Source: Brevundimonas sp. SH203
Lineage (GTDB): Bacteria; Pseudomonadota; Alphaproteobacteria; Caulobacterales; Caulobacteraceae
Direction of reading: 5' to 3'
Length of the DNA: 64,000 bases
NCBI RefSeq assembly: GCF_002157625.1
Contig: NZ_BDMM01000002.1
Location: forward strand, 186,001-250,000
Made by a program: the position numbers and the translations under genes. The notes beneath the pieces are model-generated. The model was not told the origin of the DNA and did not search any database. It saw only the letters and a program-made list of their open reading frames with translations. This document shows, in pieces, positions 19,625-27,261 of the stretch; the first letter of the stretch is position 1; each line of letters begins with the position of its first letter.

Positions 19625-20128
19625 TCAACCGCAGACGGCGAAGAACTGTTCGACCCCGGCCTTGGCCGCCGGATGGGCGACATAGAACTGGCGCTCGTCG
19701 TCCGCCCAGGCGGCGATCCAGCCCAGGCGGCGGAAACGCAGGAAGACCGGATCGCTGGCCTTGGCGCGGGCGGTCAGCAGTTCGCCCTCGTGGACGACCG
19801 CCGGCTCCGACGTCGCGGCGTAGCGTTCGGTGTCGCCGCCGGATTCCAGATGAATCTGACGCGCGGGCTTTTCACTGGCGGCAGTGATCTCCAGCGCGCC
19901 GGAACCTGCCCGGCACAGCAGGCTCAGCTTCATCTCGTCGCTGTTGGCCACGCCATAGGCCAGGCTGGCCTCCTGACCGTCGCGATTCATGAACCAGTCC
20001 AGACCGGCCGCAGCGGCCGGGGCGCCGGCGGCGGTCGTCATTTCCGCCGAGGGAGCGGGCGAATGGGTGGCGCAGGCGGCCAGGGCCGACAGGGCCATCA
20101 GGGACGGGATCAGGCGGGACAGACGCAT
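19625..20128 (-). CDS. Hypothetical lipoprotein
   Basis: A 167-residue protein with a lipoprotein signal (MRLSRLIPSLMALSALAAC, lipobox LAAC, Cys19). The mature part is probably beta-rich, with a KLSLLCRAGSGALEITAA segment and a C-terminal FFAVCG. That segment closely resembles one in the protein encoded immediately upstream (STLQCQAGSGAVTISIYG), so the two look like diverged duplicates. Family not recognised. It begins 12 bases after that upstream gene ends and stops 52 bases before the DUF885 start. Confidence 0.7.
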   Translation of the reverse strand: MRLSRLIPSLMALSALAACATHSPAPSAEMTTAAGAPAAAAGLDWFMNRDGQEASLAYGVANSDEMKLSLLCRAGSGALEITAASEKPARQIHLESGGDTERYAATSEPAVVHEGELLTARAKASDPVFLRFRRLGWIAAWADDERQFYVAHPAAKAGVEQFFAVCG

Positions 20129-20140
20129 GGGCGACCTCTC

Positions 20141-20569
20141 TTATCCGGCGCAACGGTCGGCGAAGCGGCGCAGCTTTGCAAGATGGGGGCGTTCGACGCT
20201 CAGGGTTCGCACGTCCGGCCCCACGGCGATGGTCATGCGGCCGTCGGCGACGAAGGCGGTGAAGGCCGGGTGTTCGACCGGAATGCCCGTCTCCAGCTTG
20301 CCGCCGCGCCCGACCCGCGCCTCGCTGGCGGCGGTGTTTCCGCCCGCCGTGATGCGGGCAAACCCTGCCGTCGCCGGTTCGCCGTAGATGGAGATGGTCA
20401 CGGCGCCCGATCCGGCCTGGCATTGCAGGGTGGAGCGCAGGGCGGCGGTGTCGGGAATGTCGTTGGCCAGCACCAGCGGGCCTTCGCCTTCGTACAGGCT
20501 CCAGGTCCAGCCGCTTGCCGGCGCGGCCTGAAGCGCCAGGGCCATCAGGGCCGAAGCGATAAGGGTCAT
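20141..20569 (-). CDS. Hypothetical secreted protein, paralogue of the downstream gene
   Basis: A 142-residue protein with a short signal (MTLIASALMALALQAAPASG). The mature part contains STLQCQAGSGAVTISIYGEP and ends LRRFADRCAG, so it has two cysteines placed like those of the downstream lipoprotein. Predicted periplasmic and beta-rich. No family recognised. It starts 155 bases downstream of flgH on the same strand and could be read through from the flagellar operon, though the inverted repeat at 20630-20698 lies between them. Confidence 0.68.
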   Translation of the reverse strand: MTLIASALMALALQAAPASGWTWSLYEGEGPLVLANDIPDTAALRSTLQCQAGSGAVTISIYGEPATAGFARITAGGNTAASEARVGRGGKLETGIPVEHPAFTAFVADGRMTIAVGPDVRTLSVERPHLAKLRRFADRCAG

Positions 20570-20629
20570 GCGTCAGCCCCCGCCGACGACGCGCATCGTC
20601 GCGTCCCGCCCAATGTCGCCACGCGCGCC

Positions 20630-20698
20630 GATAACCGCAAGAGATCAGACAGTCGAAATCCTCCCGACAGGCGTTCAGCCGAACGGAACGCGGTTATC
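20630..20698. repeat. Inverted repeat downstream of flgH
   Basis: GATAACCGC (20630-20638) is matched perfectly by GCGGTTATC (20690-20698), with a second small hairpin CGTTC-AGCC-GAACG (20672-20685) inside. It may end the flgFGAH transcript, but there is no T-run and no test of folding was done. Confidence 0.4.
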
Positions 20699-20724
20699 CG
20701 CAGGCGGTTCAACTGTGTGTGGGA

Positions 20725-21444
20725 TCAGAAGGGGCTGAAGCGTTCGGCCAGGGCCTGACCCACCGGCGGGGCCTGGACGCGGCTGACGTCCCCGCGCCCG
20801 CCGTAGGAGATGCGCGCCTCGGCGATCTGGGTGTGGTTGATGGCGTTGGCGGACGAGATGTCCTCGGGCCGCACGATGCCGGCGACGGTCAGTTCGCGAA
20901 TCTCGCGGTTGGTGCGCACTTCCTGCCGACCCTGGATCACCAGATTGCCGTTGGCCAGGACGTCGGTGACGACGGCGGCGATGGTCAGGGACACCTTCTC
21001 CGCCCGGTTGACCGTGCCGGTCCCGGCGGACTTGGAGGCGCCCTCCATCCCGACCATGTTCGACGGATCGAACCCGCCGGGAAAGGCGCGGCCCAGGCTG
21101 CTTTCCAGGCCGAACAGGTGCGAGACGCCGCCGGAGATGTTGTTGGAGCGCGAACGCTGGGTCGAGTTCTGCGTCTGGGCGCGGTCGTCGATGTCGATCT
21201 TGACCGTCAGGATGTCGCCGACGTGGCGGGCGCGCTGATCGCCGAAGAAGGTGCGGGCGCCGGCGCGCCACAGGCTGTTCGAACTGGCGGCGGCGTCGGG
21301 CGCCGGCAGATAGGTCTGCTGCACCGGCACAAGCGCGGCGGGATAGCCGATGGGCGCCAGTTCGGGACCGCGCACCGTCTCCGCGACGGTGGAGCAGGCG
21401 GCTAAGGGGGCGACGGCGGCGAGGGTCAGAAGAATCTTGCGCAT
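20725..21444 (-). CDS. flgH: Flagellar basal-body L-ring lipoprotein FlgH
   Basis: A 239-residue outer-membrane lipoprotein that builds the L ring around the flagellar rod. The signal ends in a lipobox (VAPLAAC, Cys17). Core motifs are FFGDQRARHVGDILTVKID, QNSTQRSRSNNISGGVSHLF and QGRQEVRTNREIRELTVAG then IVRPEDISSANAI. Last gene of the flgF-flgG-flgA-flgH run; it starts 12 bases after flgA. Confidence 0.95.
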   Translation of the reverse strand: MRKILLTLAAVAPLAACSTVAETVRGPELAPIGYPAALVPVQQTYLPAPDAAASSNSLWRAGARTFFGDQRARHVGDILTVKIDIDDRAQTQNSTQRSRSNNISGGVSHLFGLESSLGRAFPGGFDPSNMVGMEGASKSAGTGTVNRAEKVSLTIAAVVTDVLANGNLVIQGRQEVRTNREIRELTVAGIVRPEDISSANAINHTQIAEARISYGGRGDVSRVQAPPVGQALAERFSPF

Positions 21445-21456
21445 GACGAGGTTTCC

Positions 21457-22065
21457 CTAGCGGGCGGCGAACTGTTGGGGGGCGGCGCGTGCGGCTTCGG
21501 CGGCCGGGCCGGCGACGGCCTGGCCGGGACCGGAGGCCACGGCGTCGATGACGCGGTTGGACGAGGTGTTCATTATGGCGACGGGTTCGCCCAGGCCGGC
21601 GCTGCGCATGGCCTTGCCCATGACGGCCAGATTGACGCCGCCGACCTGATAGGTGACGCGCACCATGTCGTTGCGGGCGATGACCTGCTGGCTGGCGGCG
21701 GGGCGATAGGCGGCGCGGGCCATCGGCTGGACGGCGGCGGGATCTGCTGCGGTCTCGGCCACGCCCTGGATCGGCGCCTCGGCCCGGCGCACGGCGACGC
21801 GGCGCAGGCCGTTGGGATTGGCCCAGTCCAGACCGGCCTGACGCGCCTGGGCCTGAAGCTGGCCGGCCTCAAGCACGACCGAGGGGCCGACGCGCTGGGC
21901 CACCACGACGTTCGCCGCCGCTCCGGCGCCCTCGAACAGGTCGCCCAGGGTGACACGGCCGTCGTCGTCGACCGGATTGGCGCGCAGCACGACCGGGCCG
22001 GCCCAGGCGGCGCTTGAGACGGCGCAGGCGGCGACTGCGAGGATCAGGGTGCGGGTCAGGCGCAT
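21457..22065 (-). CDS. flgA: Flagellar P-ring assembly chaperone FlgA
   Basis: A 202-residue periplasmic protein with a Sec signal (MRLTRTLILAVAACAVSSAA). The C-terminal SAF-like part shows RPAASQQVIARNDMVRVTY, NLAVMGKAMRSAGLGEPVA and NTSSNRVIDAVASGPG, the FlgA hallmarks (the 'V-T-x-A-x-A-x-x-x-G' arrangement before N-x-x-S). It assists FlgI polymerisation into the P ring; flgI is not in the window. It begins three bases after flgG. Confidence 0.9.
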   Translation of the reverse strand: MRLTRTLILAVAACAVSSAAWAGPVVLRANPVDDDGRVTLGDLFEGAGAAANVVVAQRVGPSVVLEAGQLQAQARQAGLDWANPNGLRRVAVRRAEAPIQGVAETAADPAAVQPMARAAYRPAASQQVIARNDMVRVTYQVGGVNLAVMGKAMRSAGLGEPVAIMNTSSNRVIDAVASGPGQAVAGPAAEAARAAPQQFAAR

Positions 22066-22068
22066 GGC

Positions 22069-22857
22069 TCAGCTCTTCACTTGCGAGGCGACCGACAGCA
22101 TCTGGTCGGCGGTGCTGATGACCTTGGAGTTCATCTCATAGGCGCGCTGGGCCACGATTAGGGCGCTGATCTCCGACACCGCATCCACGTTCGACGCCTC
22201 GGTGTAGTTCTGCAGCACCTGGCCGAAGCCCGTCGAGCCGGGCGTGCCGACGATGGCCGGGCCGGACGCGGCGGTTTCCAGCAGCAGGTTGTCGCCGATG
22301 GCCTCCAAACCCGCCTCGTTGAAGAAGTTGGCCAGTTCGATCTGGCCCACCGTCGTCGGGGCGGGCTGGCCGGCCTGCGTCACCTGAACCAGGCCGCTCT
22401 TGGAGATGGTCAGTTTGGTCGTGTCCGCCGGGATGGTGACGGCCGGTTCCAGCAGATAGCCGTCGTCGGTGACGATCTGGCCTTCCGGGTTGACCTGCAG
22501 ATTGCCGGCGCGGGTGTAGGCCTTCTCGCCCGAGGGCAGGCTGATCTGGAAATAGCCCTTGCCGTCGATGGCCATGTCGTAGGGGTTGCCGGTGGCCTGG
22601 GGCGTGCCCTGTTCCGTGACGCGATAGACCGCGCCCGCCTTGACGCCGGCGCCGATCTGGATGCCGGTCGGAACCACGGTGCCGGCGCTGGAGGACTGGG
22701 CCCCCATCCGTTCGACGTTTTGATACAGCAGGTCCTGGAACTCGGCGCGCTGCTTCTTGAAGCCCACCGTGTTCATGTTGGCGATGTTGTTGGAGATGAC
22801 CTCGACGTTCAGCTGCTGAGCAGCCATGCCCGAGGCGGCGGTGCGGAGTGCGCGCAT
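22069..22857 (-). CDS. flgG: Flagellar distal rod protein FlgG
   Basis: A 262-residue axial protein. The N-terminal rod signature is MRALRTAASGMAAQQLNVEV followed by ISNNIANMNTVGFKKQRAEF, and the C-terminus has NVDAVSEISALIVAQRAYEM then NSKVISTADQMLS. Both ends form the coiled coil that packs the rod. The middle GKGYFQISLPSGEKAYTRAG is diagnostic for the FlgG/FlgF group. It follows flgF after 14 bases. Confidence 0.96.
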   Translation of the reverse strand: MRALRTAASGMAAQQLNVEVISNNIANMNTVGFKKQRAEFQDLLYQNVERMGAQSSSAGTVVPTGIQIGAGVKAGAVYRVTEQGTPQATGNPYDMAIDGKGYFQISLPSGEKAYTRAGNLQVNPEGQIVTDDGYLLEPAVTIPADTTKLTISKSGLVQVTQAGQPAPTTVGQIELANFFNEAGLEAIGDNLLLETAASGPAIVGTPGSTGFGQVLQNYTEASNVDAVSEISALIVAQRAYEMNSKVISTADQMLSVASQVKS

Positions 22858-22871
22858 CTGTGGGGCTCCCT

Positions 22872-23612
22872 TTACGCGGCCTTGCCGAGGCGCTCGACGG
22901 CGCGACGGCTAAGGTCGTTGGTGTTTTCGATCATGCGCGACACGCTTTCGTAGGTGCGGCTGATCTCGACCAGATTGGTGATCTCCACCAATGGATTGAC
23001 GTTGGAGGCCTCCAGCGCGCCCTGGTGGATTTGGGCGTCCGTCGCCTCGATCGGCTGGGTGTTGGAGCGGTTGCGATAGAGGCTGTCGCCGCCCTTTTCG
23101 AGGACGCCGAGGGTGTCGAACCGCACGACCGACAGACGCCCCGTGACCTGGCCCTGCTGGGTGATGGTGCCGTCCTCGCCGACGCTGGGGGCGCCCAGGC
23201 TGGGGTCCAGCACGATCTCGGCGCCGCCGCCCAGAACCGCCTGGCCCTGTTTGGTGGTCAGCTTGCCCTCGGGATCGAGGGTGAAGGCCCCGTCACGGGT
23301 GAAGGCCTGGCCGTTCGCCCCGTCGCGCACCGTGAAGAAGGCGCCTTCGCCCGAGATGGCGAAGTCCAGGTCGCGACCGGTCTGCTGCATCGCCCCCTGG
23401 CCGAAGTCGCGGCCGACGCCGTTGTCCAGAACGAAGCTGGCCGACGGTTTGATCGAGTCGTTGCGGGCGCGCTTGCCCACCTCGGCGCTGACCATCAGCT
23501 GCTCGACCTTGAAGCCGGTGGTGTTGGCGTTGGCGACGTTGTTGGCCACGATGTCCAGTTCGCGACGCAGCGTCATCTGCCGTGACAGTCCGATATAGGC
23601 GGCGTTTTCCAC
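22872..23612 (-). CDS. flgF: Flagellar proximal rod protein FlgF
   Basis: A 246-residue rod protein: MENAAYIGLSRQMTLRRELD, VANNVANANTTGFKVEQL, an FAISGEGAFFTVRDG core and an ISRTYESVSRMIENTNDLSR tail. First gene of the flgFGAH operon. A perfect sigma-54 promoter (TGGCAC-N5-TTGC) lies 31-45 bases upstream of its ATG, so the operon should be a late-class flagellar transcription unit as in Caulobacter. Confidence 0.95.
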   Translation of the reverse strand: MENAAYIGLSRQMTLRRELDIVANNVANANTTGFKVEQLMVSAEVGKRARNDSIKPSASFVLDNGVGRDFGQGAMQQTGRDLDFAISGEGAFFTVRDGANGQAFTRDGAFTLDPEGKLTTKQGQAVLGGGAEIVLDPSLGAPSVGEDGTITQQGQVTGRLSVVRFDTLGVLEKGGDSLYRNRSNTQPIEATDAQIHQGALEASNVNPLVEITNLVEISRTYESVSRMIENTNDLSRRAVERLGKAA

Positions 23613-23642
23613 GAGAGGCGTGCTCCTTCGCGGCTCCGTCTC

Positions 23643-23657
23643 GCAACGGCCGTGCCA
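23643..23657 (-). promoter_or_regulatory. Sigma-54 promoter of flgFGAH
   Basis: On the minus strand the bases read TGGCACGGCCGTTGC, an exact TGGCAC-N5-TTGC match with correct -24/-12 spacing. The predicted transcript start is near 23631, about 19 bases before the flgF ATG at 23612. Confidence 0.88.
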
Positions 23658-23710
23658 ACAGGGTTAATTCAGGCGGAATGCGGGTTTCAGCGGCACGGAG
23701 GGCAGGGCGA

Positions 23711-23729
23711 CCCGGCAAATCCTGCCCAT
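23711..23729. promoter_or_regulatory. Candidate FlbD (ftr-like) enhancer
   Basis: CCCGGCAAATCCTGCCC contains the inverted repeat GGCA-N5-TGCC, resembling the Caulobacter ftr element bound by FlbD, the sigma-54 activator of flagellar genes. It lies about 55 bases upstream of the sigma-54 promoter and next to the fliL CtrA-like box. The consensus match is from memory and not scored. Confidence 0.5.
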
Positions 23730-23731
23730 TG

Positions 23732-23746
23732 TAAACGCGGCGTTAA
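23732..23746 (+). promoter_or_regulatory. Candidate CtrA box for fliLM
   Basis: TAAA-N7-TTAA (TAAACGCGGCGTTAA) is one base from the CtrA consensus TTAA-N7-TTAA, 49 bases before the fliL ATG. CtrA drives early flagellar genes in Caulobacterales, including the fliL operon of Caulobacter. A single TTAA half site also occurs at 23663-23666. Confidence 0.55.
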
Positions 23747-23794
23747 CCAAACCCGGACGATCTTCCCCACGAGATCACGCTCAGGGGCGCGCGC

Positions 23795-24457
23795 ATGTTC
23801 AAGTTCGGCAAGAAGAAGGGCGATGCGAGCGCCGACGCCGCCCTGCCTGCCGTCCAGGAGGGCGAAGCCGCCGCCGACGGCGAGGGCGCGGCGCCCAAGA
23901 AAAAGAAACTGCCGCTGCTGTTCATCATCGCGCCTGTGGCGCTGTTGGTGTTGGGCGGGGGCGGCGCGGCCGCCTTCTTCATGCTGAAGCCCAAGCCGGC
24001 GACGGACGCGCACGGCGCCGCGGCCGAGGCTGAGGGCGAGCATGGCGGCGAAAAGGCCGAAAAGAAGGAAGACAAGGGCGGCGGCCACGGCGAAGGCGGC
24101 AAGGGCGGCGAGGCCGATCCCTCTCTGGGCGTCATCTCGTCCGGCCCGGACGGCGTGACCTTCTTCACCCTGCCTGACATGGTCATGAACATTCAGTCGG
24201 ACGGCCCGCGTCCGGCCAATATGAAGTTGAAGCTGACGCTGGAGATGAAGGACGCCGCCGTGGCGACCCATCTGCAGGAAGAAATGCCGCGCCTGCAGGA
24301 CATGTTCACCAGCTTCATGCGCGAACTGCGGCCCGAGGACCTGAGCGGTTCGGCCGGCACCTATCAGCTGCGGGCGGAAATCCTGCGTCGGGTCAACATG
24401 ATCGCCGCGCCGGGCAAGGTCGACGCCGTGCTGATCGAAGAAATGCTGGTGCAATAG
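23795..24457 (+). CDS. fliL: Flagellar basal-body protein FliL
   Basis: A 220-residue single-pass inner-membrane protein. A Lys-rich cytoplasmic start is followed by the transmembrane helix LPLLFIIAPVALLVLGGGG (about residues 43-67), a Glu/Lys/His/Gly-rich linker (about 70-108), and the periplasmic FliL domain with FFTLPDMVMNIQSDG, LKLTLEMKDAAVATHLQEEM and LRRVNMI...VDAVLIEEMLVQ. FliL encircles the stator and supports torque. It opens the fliL-fliM-DUF6468-motE-like operon, divergent from flgF. Confidence 0.94.
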   Translation: MFKFGKKKGDASADAALPAVQEGEAAADGEGAAPKKKKLPLLFIIAPVALLVLGGGGAAAFFMLKPKPATDAHGAAAEAEGEHGGEKAEKKEDKGGGHGEGGKGGEADPSLGVISSGPDGVTFFTLPDMVMNIQSDGPRPANMKLKLTLEMKDAAVATHLQEEMPRLQDMFTSFMRELRPEDLSGSAGTYQLRAEILRRVNMIAAPGKVDAVLIEEMLVQ

Positions 24458-24460
24458 GGC

Positions 24461-25504
24461 ATGAGCGACACGGCGCAACTGGACCCGTTCGGCGGCCTGG
24501 GCGATCCCGGCGACGCCCTGTCCGAACGGGTGCTGAACCAAGACGAGATCGACAGCCTTCTGGGTTTCGACCTGGGCGACGACGACGGCGCCGAACGCTC
24601 GGGCATCCGCGCCATCATCAACTCGGCGCTGGTGTCCTACGAACGCCTGCCGATGCTGGAGATCGTGTTCGACCGCCTGGTGCGGTTGATGACGACCTCG
24701 CTTCGCAACTTCACCTCCGACAACGTCGAGGTGTCGCTGGACAACATCTCCTCGATCCGGTTCGGCGACTATCTGAACTCCATTCCCTTGCCGGCGATCC
24801 TGGCGGTGTTCCGGGCCGAGGAGCTGGACAACTACGGCCTTCTGACGGTCGATTCCAACCTGATCTATTCGATTGTGGACGTGCTGCTGGGCGGGCGTCG
24901 GGGCACGGCGGCGCTGCGGATCGAAGGGCGGCCCTACACCACGATCGAGCGCGTGCTGGTGCAGCGAATGGTCGAGGTGGTGCTGAACGACGCCCGCCAG
25001 GCGTTCGAGCCGCTGACCCCCGTGCATTTCAACCTGGATCGGCTGGAAACCAACCCCCGCTTCGCCGCCATCGCGCGCCCGGCCAATGCGGCCATCCTGA
25101 TCAAGCTGCGGATCGACATGGAGGATCGCGGCGGCCGGATCGAGCTGCTCTTGCCCTATGCGACGCTGGAGCCGATCCGCAAGATGCTGCTGCAGCAGTT
25201 CATGGGCGAGAAGTTCGGCCGCGACAACATCTGGGAAGGCCATCTGGCCACCGAGATGTGGACCACCGAAACCGAGGTGCGCGCCGTCCTGGACGAACAA
25301 CAGATGCCGTTGGCCAGCGTGCTGAACCTGAAGGTCGGCGACACCCTGATGTTGAACGCCACGCCGGATTCGGAGGTGTCGATCCGCGCCGGCTCCATCC
25401 CCCTGACCACCGGCCGGATGGGGCGAAAGGGTCAGCATATCGCCGTGCGTGTCGAAGGGCCGGTCAATCCCGAAACCGCCGCCCGTTTGGGAGTGACGCT
25501 CTGA
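24461..25504 (+). CDS. fliM: Flagellar motor switch protein FliM
   Basis: A 347-residue C-ring protein. The N-terminus is acidic and carries LNQDEIDSLLGF; the CheC-like middle domain has LPMLEIVFDRLVRLMTTSLR and SIRFGDYLNSIPLPAIL; the C-terminal SpoA domain has VLNLKVGDTLML and GRKGQHIAVRVEG. It binds CheY-P and relays direction to FliG. The N-terminal CheY-binding motif is weak, starting MSDTAQLDPFGG. It ends in TGATG with the next gene. Confidence 0.96.
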   Translation: MSDTAQLDPFGGLGDPGDALSERVLNQDEIDSLLGFDLGDDDGAERSGIRAIINSALVSYERLPMLEIVFDRLVRLMTTSLRNFTSDNVEVSLDNISSIRFGDYLNSIPLPAILAVFRAEELDNYGLLTVDSNLIYSIVDVLLGGRRGTAALRIEGRPYTTIERVLVQRMVEVVLNDARQAFEPLTPVHFNLDRLETNPRFAAIARPANAAILIKLRIDMEDRGGRIELLLPYATLEPIRKMLLQQFMGEKFGRDNIWEGHLATEMWTTETEVRAVLDEQQMPLASVLNLKVGDTLMLNATPDSEVSIRAGSIPLTTGRMGRKGQHIAVRVEGPVNPETAARLGVTL

Positions 25505-26133
25505 TGGTTGGAATGATCATGGACGCGGTGCTGATGCTGCTGCTGGTCGCGGCGGTCGGCTATGGCGTCAAGCTGGAACGCAAACTGTCGGCCCTGCGCG
25601 CCGGCCAGCTGGCCTTCGCCCAAGCGGTGACGGACCTGAACGCCGCCGCCGGACGGGCCGAGAACGCGCTGGCGACCCTGCGCGCCTCGGGTCAGGAGAC
25701 GGACCTGCTGCACGACCGCATCATCAAGGCGCGCGAGGTCAAGGCCCAGCTGGAGACCCTGATCGCCCGCGCCCCGGCCTCGGCCGCCGCCCCGATCCGC
25801 ATCGCCGAGGAAGAACTGACGCTGCGGGCCGAGCCGGCCCGTCGCGCCCCGGTCTCGACCCCGGCCCCGGCCCCGATCCAGACGTCGGCCCCCGTCGCCC
25901 CCTCGACCGACGACGAGGCGCGCGCCGAGCGGATGGCGGCCCTGGCCGAGCGCATCCAGGGTCTTACCGGCCCGGCGACCACCCGCCGCGCCGCCGCCGG
26001 CGCCCCGACCGGCCGCGACAATGTCGCCGCCATCGTCCAGGCCCTGACCGCCGGCCGCTCCGCTAACCATTCCGCCAAACAAAGCCTCAACGCCGCGCGT
26101 CGTAATCTCGACGACGACCTGTTCGCCGCCTGA
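25504..26133 (+). CDS. Flagellar-operon membrane protein, DUF6468-like
   Basis: A 209-residue protein. An N-terminal transmembrane helix (MVGMIMDAVLMLLLVAAVGY) is followed by a coiled-coil region LERKLSALRAGQLAFAQAV and LLHDRIIKAREVKAQLE, then a Pro/Ala/Thr-rich linker and a C-terminus with RRNLDDDLFAA. The arrangement, directly after fliM with a one-base stop/start overlap, fits the DUF6468 family found in Caulobacterales flagellar operons. Its role is unknown, but the context says flagellar assembly or motor. The family name is recalled, not searched. Confidence 0.65.
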   Translation: MVGMIMDAVLMLLLVAAVGYGVKLERKLSALRAGQLAFAQAVTDLNAAAGRAENALATLRASGQETDLLHDRIIKAREVKAQLETLIARAPASAAAPIRIAEEELTLRAEPARRAPVSTPAPAPIQTSAPVAPSTDDEARAERMAALAERIQGLTGPATTRRAAAGAPTGRDNVAAIVQALTAGRSANHSAKQSLNAARRNLDDDLFAA

Positions 26134-26150
26134 GTTCGGAACCCGATTAA

Positions 26151-26879
26151 ATGGCCCGCATACCCCGCCTTCTGCCCTTGATCGCCATCGCCATCGGCGG
26201 GGTGGTCGCCGTGCGCGCCGTCGGCGTCGCGCCGGGCCTGTTCGACGGGGCCAAGGCCTGGGCCGAAGAGGCCGCGCCTGCCGTGACCGGCGCCGCCAAG
26301 CCCGCCCTGCCGGGAACCTGCGCCGCCCTGTCGCCCGAACAACTGGCCCAGCAGGCCGGAATCTCGCCCGCCGAGTTGAAGATCATCCAGTCCCTGTCGC
26401 AGCGCCGCGCCGCCCTGGACGCCCGCGATCAGGACTTCGCCACCACCCTGCCGCTGATGGTCGCCGCCGAGCAGAAGCTGGACGCCAAGATCCAGGCCAT
26501 GACCGCCCTGAAGGCCGAGATGAAGCAGATGCTGGGTCAGGTGGACGAGCGGGAGAAGGCCGAGATCGACCGTCTGGTCCAGGTCTATTCCGCCATGCGG
26601 CCCAAGGAGGCCGCCCCCGTCATGGCCACGCTGGAAGATCGCGTGCGCCTGCCCGTCGCCGCCGCCATGCGCCCGCGCACCCTGGCCGCCATCATGGCCC
26701 AGATGACGCCCGCCCAGGCCCGCGAACTGACCGAGAAACTGGCCGCCCGCTTCCAGGCGCAGCAGATGGCCGCCCGCGCCGCCGCCGCAGAGGCCGCGAC
26801 GCCGCCCGCCGCCACCGGCCCGCAGGCCTATCAGCCCTCGAACGCCGCCAACGCCCAGCCGCGTCAGACGGTGCAGTAG
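26151..26879 (+). CDS. MotE-like periplasmic flagellar protein
   Basis: A 242-residue protein with an N-terminal hydrophobic signal or anchor (LLPLIAIAIGGVVAVRAVGV). A long coiled coil (about 85-145) precedes an MgtE-N/FliG-like helical repeat: LVQVYSAMRPKEAAPVMATL and AAAMRPRTLAAIMAQMTPAQ. This is the layout of MotE, the chaperone of MotC, in alphaproteobacteria. The tail is Ala/Pro/Gln-rich. It lies 17 bases after the DUF6468-like gene and is the last gene of the fliL operon. Confidence 0.72.
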   Translation: MARIPRLLPLIAIAIGGVVAVRAVGVAPGLFDGAKAWAEEAAPAVTGAAKPALPGTCAALSPEQLAQQAGISPAELKIIQSLSQRRAALDARDQDFATTLPLMVAAEQKLDAKIQAMTALKAEMKQMLGQVDEREKAEIDRLVQVYSAMRPKEAAPVMATLEDRVRLPVAAAMRPRTLAAIMAQMTPAQARELTEKLAARFQAQQMAARAAAAEAATPPAATGPQAYQPSNAANAQPRQTVQ

Positions 26880-26978
26880 GCCGGGCGCCGACCACGCTTT
26901 CGGTTGGCATCCGCGCCGGGCGCCGCTATCACCGCGCCTTTCCGAGACCCCGGCTTTCTAAGACCCAAGGCCCGCACC

Positions 26979-27218
26979 ATGACCGACACGCCCCCCGACC
27001 GTCTCTCGGTCGATCCGTCCAGCCCCCACCACGACGCCGAGGTGCTTCAGCGCGGCGTGGGCATCCGCTTCAAGGGCGAGGAAAAGACCAACGTCGAGGA
27101 ATATTGCGTGTCCGAGGGCTGGGTGCGTCTGGCGCTGGGCAATCGCGTGGACCGCAAGGGCAAGGCCCTGACCGTCAAATTGCAGGGGCCGGTCGAACCC
27201 TATTTCCAGAACGGCTGA
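26979..27218 (+). CDS. DUF3297 family protein
   Basis: A 79-residue protein: MTDTPPDRLSVDPSSPHHDA, then GIRFKGEEKTNVEEYCVSEG and LTVKLQGPVEPYF, a full match to the DUF3297 pattern. Function unknown; small, cytoplasmic and widespread in proteobacteria. The ATG at 26979 was chosen over the open frame beginning at 26904, which has no conserved residues before it. Two copies of CCGGGCGCCG (26881-26890, 26916-26925) lie in the gap after the flagellar operon. Confidence 0.86.
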   Translation: MTDTPPDRLSVDPSSPHHDAEVLQRGVGIRFKGEEKTNVEEYCVSEGWVRLALGNRVDRKGKALTVKLQGPVEPYFQNG

Positions 27219-27261
27219 CACTGAATAGGGTCCGGGCCTTCGCGTCCAGGAGCCCGTTCCC

